The translations under genes were made by a program, and so were the position numbers. From the NCBI GenBank assembly GCA_963725415.1, contig CAVRZY010000097.1:18776-82775 (forward strand): a DNA stretch of 64,000 nucleotides. The letters run 5' to 3'. Shown piece by piece: positions 17,361 through 26,022 of this stretch. The DNA is from CAVRZY01 sp963725415 (GTDB taxonomy: Bacteria > Acidobacteriota > Terriglobia > Bryobacterales > Bryobacteraceae). The notes under the pieces are model-generated. The model ran no database searches. It was given only the letters and a program-made list of their open reading frames with translations, and was not told the origin of the DNA. The stretch's first letter is position 1. Every line of letters begins with the position of its first letter.

Positions 17361-18707
17361 ATGATGAGACCTCTGCTTCTCGCCTCCAGCCTGCAACTGC
17401 TGGCCATGACGCTCTTTGCGCCGCCGCCGCCCGCGGCGGCCATCCCGCCATTACAGTTCACCGATACGCGGCTTCCCAACGGGCTGCGCGTCATCATTAT
17501 GGAAGACCACTTCGCCCCGGTCTATTCCATCGCCGTGACTTACAACGTGGGCTCGCGCAACGAGCGGCCGGGCCGCACCGGCTTCGCCCACCTGTTCGAG
17601 CACATGATGTTCAAAGGCTCCGAAAAGGTGGGGCCAGGCGAGCACTTTTTCCTGGTCTACAACAACGGCGGCAACATGAACGGCTCCACCAACCAGGAGC
17701 GTACCAACTACTACGAAACGCTGCCGAAAAACCAGTTGGACCTGGGGCTGTTCCTCGAGTCCGACCGCATGCGCTCGCTGGTGATCACGCAGGAAAACCT
17801 CGATAACCAGCGCGCCACGGTGCAGGAGGAAAGGCGGCTGGGCGTGGACAACATGCCCTACGGCCAGTCCTCCGAGAAGATGCAGGAGCTGACGTTCGAG
17901 AACTTCGCCTACAAGCACTCGGTCATCGGGTCCATGACGGATCTGAGCGCCGCCTCCGTCGAGGACGTGAAGGGATTCTTCAAGATCTACTACGCGCCCA
18001 ACAACGCGGTGCTCACGCTGGTGGGCGACCTGGACACGAAGGCCACCCTGACCAAGGTGCGCCAGTATTTCGGCGACATCCCGCAGCAGGCCCCCCCGCC
18101 TCCGGTGGACGTGAGCGAGCCGCCGCAGACCTCCGAGCGCCGGGCGCGCCTGGAGGACAACCTGGCGCGGCTGGCGCGCGTGCAGATCGCCTACAAGACC
18201 GTTCCGGGCAACGAGCCGGACGCCTACGCCATGCGCGCGCTCGCCACGGTGCTGTGCGGTGGCGAAAGCTCGCGGCTCTACCAGAAGCTGGTGAAAGACA
18301 AACAAATCGCAGCGGCCATTTTTGGCAACGCCTCGCGCAGCCGCGGGCCCAGCCCGTTCCAGATCAGCGCCACGCCGCGCCCCGGCCGGACGCCGGAAGA
18401 GATCGAAGCCCTGATCTACGACGAGATCGCGAAGGTGCAGGCCGAGCCGGTGGCGGAATCGGAGCTGGCCAAAGCCCGGGCGGCCGCACGCCGCATGGCC
18501 CTCCAGCGCGAGAGCAGCCTGATGCGCGCCATCCAGCTCGGCGGCGACACCGCCATGTTCAACGATCCCGGGATGATCAACACGGACCACGTGAAGCTGG
18601 AGGCGGTCACGGCGGCCGACATCCAGCGCGTGGCGAAAAAGTACCTGAATGCGAGTGCCCGGACCGTGGTCATCACCGTTCCGGCAGCGCGGGGAGGTGG
18701 GCGATGA
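17361..18707 (+). CDS. M16 zinc metallopeptidase, catalytic subunit
   Basis: 448 residues from the ATG at 17361 (GAGGGA upstream), giving a signal peptide with a Pro/Ala-rich end near residue 28. The inverted zinc motif HxxEH is present (HLFEH at 77-81) and the third ligand Glu lies in TVQEERR about 75 residues on, as expected for M16B peptidases. The C-terminal half repeats the fold (CGGESSRLYQKLV). It degrades peptides in the periplasm, probably as a heterodimer with the next gene product. The stop overlaps the next start as ATGA, so the two should be made together. The arrangement is like the paired active/inactive subunits of mitochondrial-type M16 proteins. Confidence 0.93.
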   Translation: MMRPLLLASSLQLLAMTLFAPPPPAAAIPPLQFTDTRLPNGLRVIIMEDHFAPVYSIAVTYNVGSRNERPGRTGFAHLFEHMMFKGSEKVGPGEHFFLVYNNGGNMNGSTNQERTNYYETLPKNQLDLGLFLESDRMRSLVITQENLDNQRATVQEERRLGVDNMPYGQSSEKMQELTFENFAYKHSVIGSMTDLSAASVEDVKGFFKIYYAPNNAVLTLVGDLDTKATLTKVRQYFGDIPQQAPPPPVDVSEPPQTSERRARLEDNLARLARVQIAYKTVPGNEPDAYAMRALATVLCGGESSRLYQKLVKDKQIAAAIFGNASRSRGPSPFQISATPRPGRTPEEIEALIYDEIAKVQAEPVAESELAKARAAARRMALQRESSLMRAIQLGGDTAMFNDPGMINTDHVKLEAVTAADIQRVAKKYLNASARTVVITVPAARGGGR

Positions 18708-20206
18708 AGATCAGGAGAAGCATTGCCGTACTGTTCACAGCGGCCTGCCTGGCGGCGTTGGCGCAGGAGCCCGCGCCGCAGGCGCCGGAGTCGCTGAAAG
18801 GCGTAGTCCAGAAGAAGCTGGCGCCGGTCTCCAAAGAGATCCTGCGGGTGAAGCTCCCGCGCGCTATCGATCGCAAGCTGGAGTGCGGGTTGCCGGCCAT
18901 GGTGATCGAAAGCCATCGCAGCCCGAGCGTCGAGCTGGACCTGCTGCTGCCCGCCACCAGCCTGATGGACCCCGCGGGCCTGCCCGGCGTGGCTGCCGCC
19001 ACCGCGGCTTTGATGCGCGAGGGCACCCAGAAATACAATTCGCAGCAGATCGCCGAGAAGCTCGCCCAGATGGGTGCGACGCTCTCTCTGGGAGGAGGCG
19101 GCGGGCCGCGGGGCGGCGGCAGGCGCGGAGGTGGCCCCGGCGGCGCGCAAGTCACGCGCCTGGTCGCCTCGGCGCCCACCGAGAACCTGGACGAGCTGCT
19201 CGAGCTGGTGGGCCAGGTGCTGCTCCATCCGACTTTTCCGCAGGACGAGCTGGACAAATGGAAGGCCCAGCAGCGCAGCCAACTACTCCAGATGCGCGCC
19301 ACTCCGGCCTTCCTGGGCGCCGAGCGTCTCCGCCAGGCTCTCTATGGAGGCGATGCGCGGGCCATCGATAATCCGACCATCGAGTCGCTCGACAAGATCC
19401 AGCGCCAGGACCTGATCGATTTCTACAAGGCCTATTACCGGCCCGGAAACAGCCTGCTGGGGGTGGCCGGCGACATCTCGCCGGACGCCGCCGTCGCCAA
19501 GCTCGAGAAGCACATCGGCGCCTGGGAATCCGGGACGGCCAAGCGGCCTGAGCTGCCGCTAAAGGGGCCGCTCACCGACAAGACGATCTATCTGGTGGAC
19601 CGGCCTAATTCGGTGCAGACCCAACTGATCCTGGCCAACCGCGCCATCGGGCGCACGGATCCCGATTACATCGCCTGCATGGTGATGAATCGGGTGCTGG
19701 GCCAAGGGCCTTCGGCCCGGCTGTTCCGCAACATCCGCGAGGAGAAGGGCTTCACCTACGGTGTCTCCAGCGCCTTCACGGCCACCCAATTCAACAATCA
19801 CTTCATGGCCTCTAGCTCCGTGCGGACCGAGGTGACCGGCCCGGCCATCGACGCCTTCTTGGACGAGTTCCGCGCCATCCGCGACAAGCCCGTTCCGGCC
19901 GAGGAACTGGACAACGTCAAGCGCGCCATCGTGGCGGGCTTCGCGCTGTCGCTGGAATCCGTGAACGGCGTTCTGAGCCAGCGCGTGCAGGCCCGCGAGT
20001 ACGGCCTGCCGGACGACTACTGGGACACCTACCCGGAGAAAGTCATGGCAGTCACCGCGGCGGACGTCCAGCGCGTCGCGCGCAAGTACGTGCCGCTGGA
20101 CAACGTCCAGCTCATCGCCGTAGGAGACGCCAGCAAAATCGCCCCCGTGCTTAGCAAGTACGGCCCGCTGGAGAAGTACGACGCCGAGGGGCGCAGGGTG
20201 GAGTAG
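18704..20206 (+). CDS. M16 peptidase-like non-catalytic subunit
   Basis: 500 residues; GGGGAGG lies before the ATG, which overlaps the previous stop. A signal peptide (MKIRRSIAVLFTAACLAALAQ) leads to an M16 fold whose zinc motif is missing: the helix reads AAATAALMREGT, with no HxxEH. The C-terminal domain keeps REEKGFTYGVSS, the Arg/Tyr segment that M16 partner subunits use for substrate binding. A Gly/Arg-rich loop (GGGGGPRGGGRRGGG, about residues 126-140) is unusual. Together with the upstream catalytic subunit it should form the peptidase heterodimer. Parts of this gene recur as relics at 24072-24764 and 25514-25653. Confidence 0.92.
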   Translation: MKIRRSIAVLFTAACLAALAQEPAPQAPESLKGVVQKKLAPVSKEILRVKLPRAIDRKLECGLPAMVIESHRSPSVELDLLLPATSLMDPAGLPGVAAATAALMREGTQKYNSQQIAEKLAQMGATLSLGGGGGPRGGGRRGGGPGGAQVTRLVASAPTENLDELLELVGQVLLHPTFPQDELDKWKAQQRSQLLQMRATPAFLGAERLRQALYGGDARAIDNPTIESLDKIQRQDLIDFYKAYYRPGNSLLGVAGDISPDAAVAKLEKHIGAWESGTAKRPELPLKGPLTDKTIYLVDRPNSVQTQLILANRAIGRTDPDYIACMVMNRVLGQGPSARLFRNIREEKGFTYGVSSAFTATQFNNHFMASSSVRTEVTGPAIDAFLDEFRAIRDKPVPAEELDNVKRAIVAGFALSLESVNGVLSQRVQAREYGLPDDYWDTYPEKVMAVTAADVQRVARKYVPLDNVQLIAVGDASKIAPVLSKYGPLEKYDAEGRRVE

Positions 20207-20580
20207 GGGGCCGCACCATGCCTTGCCGGCGGGGCGCGAGCGCCCGTCTGTAAAGGGGCGCCAGTCTCAAGGAGGCGCGTTTATCAGGATGTGGCGCTCT
20301 CGACGGCTGCCAGCCTCTTCGGCTCAACGTCCCTTTCCAGGTGTAGCGACATGCGTCCTGCAAGCCCCCTCGCAGGTTGTTTCCGAGTGGGCCGTGATCC
20401 ATGCACAACGAGTCAAGCACCGCAGGAAACCACCTCTCCGAGACGCCGACTATACGGCCGCAGGGCGGTTGATCAGGATTAGAAACCTGATTCAACACCG
20501 GCAGATCGCTCCATAATGCGCCGCTAAACAGGTTGCCGAAGCACTATTCTGTGGACGGCGGATGTTGGGGGGCGACGGCG
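20207..20580. other. Intergenic gap without recognised gene
   Basis: 374 bases between the convergent M16 and TPR-kinase genes. The first 30 bases are also present after the M16 relic at 24735-24764. GGGGCGCGAGCGCCC is a small palindrome. No convincing coding frame or RNA was seen. Confidence 0.5.
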
Positions 20581-23574
20581 CTATTGGTTAGGTTGCTCGG
20601 CGTCCTCTCGTGGCTTGAGCCTGACCCGCCACTCGGCCGCCTTCTCCGGCTTTCCCCAGTCCTGGTAGAGCTGGACGATCCGCTCTCGGGCTTGATCTAA
20701 CTCGGGCCGTTCCGGCGCCGGGATGGCGGCTTGCCGCTCGATCATTCCTTCATAGCCGGAGACCAACAGCGGCTCCGCCTGCGCATAATTCTTTTGGCCA
20801 GCCAGGCTGGCGCCGAGCAGACTTTGACCGCTGTATCTCTGCCACGCGTCGGGAGTCGCCTTCTCGCGACCATTCAGTGCCTTGCGAAGCAACGGCTCGG
20901 CGTCGGCGTACTGCCGCTGCTGGATGCGGATCCGGCCCAGCGCAGCCAAGACGTTCGTGGTGTTCGGATGCTCTTCCCCCAGCACGCGACGCCGAACCTC
21001 CAGAACCTTGGCATAGAGTGGCTCGGCCTGCGCATACTTACCCTGCTTCTCGTAGAGCAACGCCAAATTAAACGTACTACCCAGTGTGTCGCGATGCTCT
21101 TCCCCCAGCACGCGACGCCGAACCTCCAGGACCTTGATAAAGAGTGGCTCCGCCTGCGTATACCTACTCTGGTAGAGGTAGGACGTCGCGATACCGTCCA
21201 TGCTGCTCAGCGCTCTGGGATGCTCCTCACCCAGCACGCGACGCTGGACCTCCAAGACCTTGGTATAGAGTGCCTCGGCCTGCTCATACTTACCTTGGGG
21301 AAGGTACAGAGCCGCCAGGTTCATCATCAATGCCAGTGTGGTAGGATGCTCCTCACCCAGCACGCGACGGTTGATCCCCAGGACCTTATTTTGGAGCTGC
21401 TCGGCCTGCACATACTTGCCGTCGTCGCGGTACAGGATCGCAAGGTTGTTCATCATGACCAGCGTGTCGGGATGCTCCTCACCTAGCACGCGACGCTGCA
21501 CCTCCAGGACCTTGGTTTGGAGCTGCTCGGCCTGCACATACTTAGCCTGGTTGCGGTACAGCATCGCGAGGCTGCCCATTACGAGCAGCGTGTCGGGATG
21601 CTCCTCACCCCGCACGCGACGCATGCCCTCCAGGGTCTTAGCCAAGATTAGCTCGGCCTGCGCATATTTGGCTTGGGAAAGGTACAACAACCCCAGATTG
21701 CCCATCGAGGTCAGCGTCTCGGGATGCACCTCGCCCTTCACGCGACGCTCGACCTCCAGGCCCTTGGTTCGCAGTTGCTCGGCCTGCACATACTTGCCTT
21801 GGTCTGTGTACAGCAATGCCAGGTCATTCATGGTGGCCAGCGTGTTGGGATGCTCCTCGCCCAGCACGCGACGCTCGACCTCCAAGACCTTGGTATAAAC
21901 TGTCTCGGCTTGGGCATACTTGCCCTGTCTCCGATGCAGATCCGCCAAGTCATTCATGCTGGTCAGCGTGTCGCGATGGTCCTCGCCCAGCACGCGTTGC
22001 CGCAGCTCAACGGCGCGTTCCAGTTCCCGCTGCGCCTCTGGATAGAGGCCCAGGCCCCTGTACGTTTCGCCGATGGTCTGCCGGATCGAGGCCTCCACCG
22101 CCGGCCTCGCGTCGAACTTGCCTGCGATCCGCGCAGCCGCCCGGTCCAGTGCGGTACGCACCTTCATGTCCGGATCGGGCTTGGTGTCCGGCCGGGCCTG
22201 CGTGCGGGCACTGGCTTGTGCCAACAGGTCATTTTGCAGAAAATCGGTTACTGCCTTGGCTATAGCCGACTCGTTGTCCGCCCGCTGCTTCTCCGTTACG
22301 GCCTTATTCCGCTGCTGAGCAGCTTGTGCCCCGGCCGCGACCGCCCGATTCCGCTCACTGGTGGCTTCCCGCTCCGCGGCCAAAGCTCGGTCTCGCTCCT
22401 TCGTGGCCGTTTGCTCGGCGCCTGCTGCCCGATCCCGCTGCTGTATCGCCGACTGCTCAGCCCGACTGGCCCTCATCGCTTGCCAAGTGCTGGCCACAAT
22501 CCCGGCGACCAGCACCACAAACACCGTTCCCGTACCGGCCACGAGAGCCTTATGCCGGCGCGCAAACTTTTGCAGTTGATAACTGGCACTGGGCGGCCTT
22601 GCCGTGATCGGCTGGTCTTCCAAATAGCGTCGAATGTCTCCGGCCAGATCTGCTGCCGACGCGTACCGCCGGGCTTTGTCCTTCTCCAGCGCTTTGGCCG
22701 CGATGGTTTCGATGTCGCCCTGATAGGTGTGGTTCACCGAACTGAGCGGCGCAGGATCCTCTTCCCGAATTGCCCGCACGGCTTCGTGCAGCTTGCGGCT
22801 TAGGTCATAAGGCAGGCGTCCGGCCAGGAGTTCATAGAGGATCACCCCCAGTGAGTAGACATCGCTGCGCGTATCCAGCTCGAGCGGATCGGCCAGCACC
22901 TGCTCAGGACTCATGTAGGCCAGCGTCCCTACCAGTTGCCCCAAGTCGGTCTGACGCGTTGCTTGCACATCGCGGTCGGTCACGCGAGCCACACCGAAAT
23001 CGAGAATCTTGGGCTGCCCGGTCTCGTCGACCAAGATGTTACCTGGCTTTAGATCGCGGTGAATGATGCCACGCTGGTGTGCGTGATGCACCGCCTCGCA
23101 GATCTTAAACATGACCTCCAGCCGTTGTCGCGTTTTCAGATGGTGCGCTTCGGCATAATCTCGTAGCGATTGCCCCCGGATGAACTCCATAGCGAAGTAG
23201 GGCTGCGCCCCGAAACCCGTGTCCGCAGCACCTGCTTCATAGATTTGGGCAATGCCGGGGTGCTGCAGTCGACCGAGCGCTTGCGATTCCTGCTCAAACC
23301 GCCGGAGCAGTTCGGGTGTGGCCAGGCCGGGCTTGATGACTTTGAGAGCGACAATGCGGCGGGGCTGCTCCTGTTCCGCTTCATACACCGCGCCCATGCC
23401 GCCCTCGCCCAACAGACGAAGAATCCGGTAATGACCGATCGTGGCGGGCAGATATCGCACGGGAGCGGCGCCGGCAGCTCCGGCCGCCGCCGTCGAGACC
23501 GAGGACGGGCGAATCGTCCTCGTGTTATCGGCGGTCTTCGAGCCTCCGGTGGGGGAGGCCGCGTCGCCGTTCAT
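20581..23574 (-). CDS. Ser/Thr protein kinase with TM segment, coiled coil and kinesin-light-chain-type TPRs
   Basis: 997 residues from the ATG at 23574, set by the strong GGAGGTGAT site just upstream. Kinase domain about 48-320: GEGGMG at 56-61, Lys78 in VALK, HRDLKPGN at 172-179 and DFG at 192-194, so catalytically complete. One TM helix (about 344-364) is followed by a long Ala/Glu/Arg coiled coil (about 365-445), then 42-residue TPRs with LGEEHPDTL and YxxAEPLYxKVLEV signatures to about 960. The kinase should face the cytoplasm with the TPR domain on the other side of the membrane as a binding platform. It stands alone, convergent to the M16 operon and about 17 kb from the main kinase array. 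Confidence 0.93.
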   Translation of the reverse strand: MNGDAASPTGGSKTADNTRTIRPSSVSTAAAGAAGAAPVRYLPATIGHYRILRLLGEGGMGAVYEAEQEQPRRIVALKVIKPGLATPELLRRFEQESQALGRLQHPGIAQIYEAGAADTGFGAQPYFAMEFIRGQSLRDYAEAHHLKTRQRLEVMFKICEAVHHAHQRGIIHRDLKPGNILVDETGQPKILDFGVARVTDRDVQATRQTDLGQLVGTLAYMSPEQVLADPLELDTRSDVYSLGVILYELLAGRLPYDLSRKLHEAVRAIREEDPAPLSSVNHTYQGDIETIAAKALEKDKARRYASAADLAGDIRRYLEDQPITARPPSASYQLQKFARRHKALVAGTGTVFVVLVAGIVASTWQAMRASRAEQSAIQQRDRAAGAEQTATKERDRALAAEREATSERNRAVAAGAQAAQQRNKAVTEKQRADNESAIAKAVTDFLQNDLLAQASARTQARPDTKPDPDMKVRTALDRAAARIAGKFDARPAVEASIRQTIGETYRGLGLYPEAQRELERAVELRQRVLGEDHRDTLTSMNDLADLHRRQGKYAQAETVYTKVLEVERRVLGEEHPNTLATMNDLALLYTDQGKYVQAEQLRTKGLEVERRVKGEVHPETLTSMGNLGLLYLSQAKYAQAELILAKTLEGMRRVRGEEHPDTLLVMGSLAMLYRNQAKYVQAEQLQTKVLEVQRRVLGEEHPDTLVMMNNLAILYRDDGKYVQAEQLQNKVLGINRRVLGEEHPTTLALMMNLAALYLPQGKYEQAEALYTKVLEVQRRVLGEEHPRALSSMDGIATSYLYQSRYTQAEPLFIKVLEVRRRVLGEEHRDTLGSTFNLALLYEKQGKYAQAEPLYAKVLEVRRRVLGEEHPNTTNVLAALGRIRIQQRQYADAEPLLRKALNGREKATPDAWQRYSGQSLLGASLAGQKNYAQAEPLLVSGYEGMIERQAAIPAPERPELDQARERIVQLYQDWGKPEKAAEWRVRLKPREDAEQPNQ
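20900..22020. repeat. 126-bp tandem DNA repeats encoding TPRs
   Basis: The string ggatgctc(c/t)tc recurs every 126 bases (near 20967, 21092, 21218, 21344, 21470, 21596, 21722, 21848; a diverged unit near 21974). Neighbouring units remain very similar in DNA (cacgcgacgc... ctccaggacctt). The repeat is coding, inside the kinase at 20581-23574, and suggests recent unit gain or homogenisation. Confidence 0.8.
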
Positions 23575-24071
23575 CGGATCACCTCCACAGCAGCCCAAAC
23601 CGATCCATTGCGCCCGCGCGTGCCCGATCCGACCGCGGGGCAAGGGAGAATCAGTATCGCCAGCATTCTATCAAAATCGGTGCGGTGAAGAAGGAGAAGG
23701 TCAGGAGTAAGGTTGACCACCGAAAACTCTAATTGGCGCTATGCGTCTCACAGAGCGCACCCCACCACATAAGTCCCGCGTGATCGCCGAAGGTTGACAA
23801 TCGCTCTCGGCCCGAAGGTACCGGCTACTCGGACGAGAAATGCTAGATCTTTATAGACGCAAACGCCCTTACTACGAAAGTGCCTGATCGACGGCACGGA
23901 TTCCGGCCGAGCGGTCGCCCACTCGCAAACTACCGCGCGGGTCCTTTCCTTGGTCGTCTGCTGCGGCTTCGTTGGGATCCGGTCGGCCTCGCGGTCCAGA
24001 TGCGGGGTTCTGGGACACAGGGCATGAAATGTCGGCTTACCTGAAACTGGGCCAGCCTGGGAAGCTGGCGG
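23575..24071. other. Intergenic region left of M16 relic
   Basis: About 500 bases with no supported gene. It should hold the kinase promoter on the minus strand, but no convincing boxes were found. Short frames on both strands have no protein-like composition or ribosome site. Confidence 0.4.
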
Positions 24072-24764
24072 CGGCGCGCAAGTCACGCGGCTGGTTGCCT
24101 CGGCGCCCACCGAGAACCTGGACGAGTTGCTCGAACTGGTGGGCCAGGGCCTGCTGCTCCAAATGCGCGCGACTCCGGCCTTCCTGGGCGCCGAGCGCCT
24201 CCGCCAGGCTCTCTACGGAGGCGATGCGCGCGCCATCGACAATCCCACCCTGGAGTCCCTCGACAAGATCCAGCGCCCGGACCTGATCGACTTCTACAAG
24301 GCCTATTACCGGCCGGGAAACAGCCTGCTGGGGGTGGCCGGCGACATCTCGCCGGACGCCGCCGTAGCCAAACTTGAGAAGCACATCGGCGCCTGGGAGT
24401 CCGGGACGGCCAAGCGGCCTGAGCTGCCGCTGAAAGGCCCGCTCACCGACAAAACGATCTATCTGGTGGACCGGCCCAATTCGGTGCAGACCCAACTGAT
24501 CCTGGCCAACCGCGCCATCGGCCGCACGGATCCCGATTACATCGCCTCTGGGACACCTACCCGGAGAAAGTCATGGCGGTCACCGCGTCCGATATCCAGC
24601 GCGTCGCGCGCAAGTACGTGCCGCTCGACAACGTGCAGCTCATCGCCGTAGGAGACGCCAGCAAAATCGCCGCCGTGCTGAGCTAGTACGGCCCCCTGGA
24701 GAAGCACGACGCCGAAGGCCGCAAGGTGGAGTAGGCGGCCGCACCATACCTTGCCGGCGGGGCG
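24072..24764 (+). pseudogene. Relic of the M16 non-catalytic subunit gene (two internal deletions)
   Basis: It aligns base by base with the gene at 18704-20206 and its downstream flank. 24072-24148 matches 19141-19217. After a 60-bp loss, 24164-24547 matches 19293-19676 with no indels. After a 343-bp loss, 24548-24764 matches 20020-20236, ending 30 bases past the stop. The second deletion breaks the frame, and AAG has become TAG at 24684-24686. There is no start codon or signal peptide. It is a degraded duplicate, not a functional peptidase. Similarity by eye is very high, so the duplication is fairly recent or was homogenised. Confidence 0.9.
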
Positions 24765-24973
24765 TGTCTGGCTGGCTGACGCTCAGCTTCCGAGCCGGGA
24801 TGTTTGGCAGCATCACGTTTCAGATCTTCCACTTGTAGACTGGTGCTGCTTCAAGTTTGCCCCAAGACATGGACGGAGACAATCGTTCCTTCCGGATGCG
24901 GAGCCGATCACTCCCGTGAAACGGCGGTGGGTCCAAAATCCCGTGTTGGCTGACCATCTGCTAGGCTGTGGAT

Positions 24974-25189
24974 ATGACGACGCTGCTCGAAAAAGCGTTG
25001 GAAAAAGTCGGCGCGCTTGCGCAGGATGAACAGGACGCCATCGCATCTCAGATCCTCGCTTCTCTCGCCGATGAAGAGGCTTGGAAGAAGCGCTTCGCCG
25101 CCAAGCGAGATCGACTGCGACAACTGGCCCGGGAGGCTCTCGACGAAGACGACCGGGGCGAAACCCGTCCTCTGGAAGACCTGTTTTGA
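24974..25189 (+). CDS. RelB-like antitoxin of a type II toxin-antitoxin pair
   Basis: About 71 residues from the ATG at 24974 (an in-frame GTG at 24968 adds two). It is acidic and helical (TTLLEKALEKVGALAQDEQD, then a charged tail rich in Asp/Glu), the usual make-up of small antitoxins that pair with RelE-like toxins; I see no clear DNA-binding motif. The stop TGA overlaps the TTG start of the next gene, the coupling expected of antitoxin and toxin. The pair lies between two relics of an M16 gene, so it may have arrived or been kept during rearrangement. Exact family (RelB, ParD or other) is uncertain. Confidence 0.75.
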   Translation: MTTLLEKALEKVGALAQDEQDAIASQILASLADEEAWKKRFAAKRDRLRQLAREALDEDDRGETRPLEDLF

Positions 25190-25449
25190 TCGAGTCGAGG
25201 ACAACTCGACGATTCTGGGAAGCCTTCGCCCTTTTGCCCGATGGAGTGAGACAGGAAGCCAAAGAAGCTTACCGGCTGTTTCAGAACAATCCAGCACACC
25301 CCAGTTTGCATTTCAAGAAACTGGAAGGCGAGGACCAGGTCTACTCCGTGCGCATCGGTCTCGGCTATCGCGCCCTTGGGGCAATGAAGCGAAATAGGGT
25401 CGTGTGGTTCTGGATCGGAAGTCATGCCGATTATGACCGGAAACTGTGA
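25186..25449 (+). CDS. RelE/ParE-superfamily toxin
   Basis: 87 residues from a TTG at 25186 that overlaps the antitoxin stop. The fold pattern fits RelE-like toxins: an N-terminal helical hairpin (TRRFWEAFALLPDGVRQEAK), then HPSLHFKKLEG, VYSVRIGLGYRALG and the C-terminal strand VVWFWIGSHADYDRKL. RelE-type toxins cut ribosome-bound mRNA and ParE types act on gyrase; the HADYDRKL end is common in RelE/HigB-like proteins. Length and frame are complete, so the pair is likely functional. Neutralisation by the upstream protein is inferred from order. Confidence 0.8.
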   Translation: MIESRTTRRFWEAFALLPDGVRQEAKEAYRLFQNNPAHPSLHFKKLEGEDQVYSVRIGLGYRALGAMKRNRVVWFWIGSHADYDRKL

Positions 25450-25513
25450 GACGACGGCCTACTCCCGTGACACGCCCTTCATAAACGCAGGCAGAAGGCG
25501 GGCCCGCCCGGAG

Positions 25514-25653
25514 TGGCGGCGGCGGCGCGCAAGTACGTGCCGCTGGACAACCTACAGCTCATCGCGGTAGGGGACGCCAGCGGAATCGCCGCCGTGCTCG
25601 CCAACTACGGCCCCCTGGAGAAGTACGACGCCGAGGGCCGCAAGGTCGAATAG
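25514..25653 (+). pseudogene. Second relic: 3' end of the M16 subunit gene
   Basis: About 130 bases match the last codons of the M16 gene (about 20078-20206; RKYVPLDN..., ending in TAG at 25651-25653) with several substitutions. Its left junction shares 18 bases (TGGCGGCGGCGCGCAAGT) with the left end of the larger relic at 24066-24083, although those relics join different parts of the parent. It has no start and cannot make a product. Confidence 0.8.
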
Positions 25654-25680
25654 GCGCGGCGAAGCGGAGGGCTGGCGCCT

Positions 25681-25901
25681 TCAGGTGCCCAGAACCCGGA
25701 TCTTCGTTTCCGCCCCGGCAAGGCTCTTGAGCCTCGTATCAAATGTCACAAAAGTCGCGTTGTGCCGGCGAGCCAGCATCAGCAGGTAAGCATCTGTCAC
25801 TTGTCTGCTACCGAGAATCTTCTCGAAGCGGCTGCGAGACTCCTTCGCCACCGGAGACGGGAGCGACTCCAGAGTGATACGCTGATACGCTGATGTCAAG
25901 A
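25681..25901 (-). pseudogene. C-terminal remnant of a PIN-domain (VapC-like) toxin
   Basis: The minus strand encodes ITLESLPSP..., RSRFEKILGSRQVTDAYLLM and ARRHNATFVTFDTRLKSL. The VTDAYLLxLA segment with a downstream TFD is the C-terminal acidic part of PIN ribonuclease domains. The N-terminal half with the first catalytic Asp is absent: upstream the frame runs into unrelated sequence ending at the promoter region of the gene at 26023. So it is a truncated toxin, with no antitoxin beside it. Confidence 0.65.
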
Positions 25902-26022
25902 TGCGCCGCCGCCAATCCAGCCACCGGGATGGAAGCGCGCTGGTGGCGCCGCTCTGCTTCCCGGCGAGCTGCGAACATGTGCTATCATCGCGCAGCCTGA
26001 TCCAGCAGGAAGGAGAGACAGA

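Noticed and set aside
20900..22020. Regularly spaced repeats that could suggest a CRISPR array
   Set aside because: Unit of 126 bases with no unique spacers, fully in frame and encoding TPRs.
23748..24110. 120-codon minus-strand frame left of the M16 relic
   Set aside because: No ribosome site, overlaps the relic, and shows no protein-like pattern.
24072..24764. M16 peptidase as a third functional gene
   Set aside because: Two deletions, one out of frame, a nonsense codon and no start; it is a relic.
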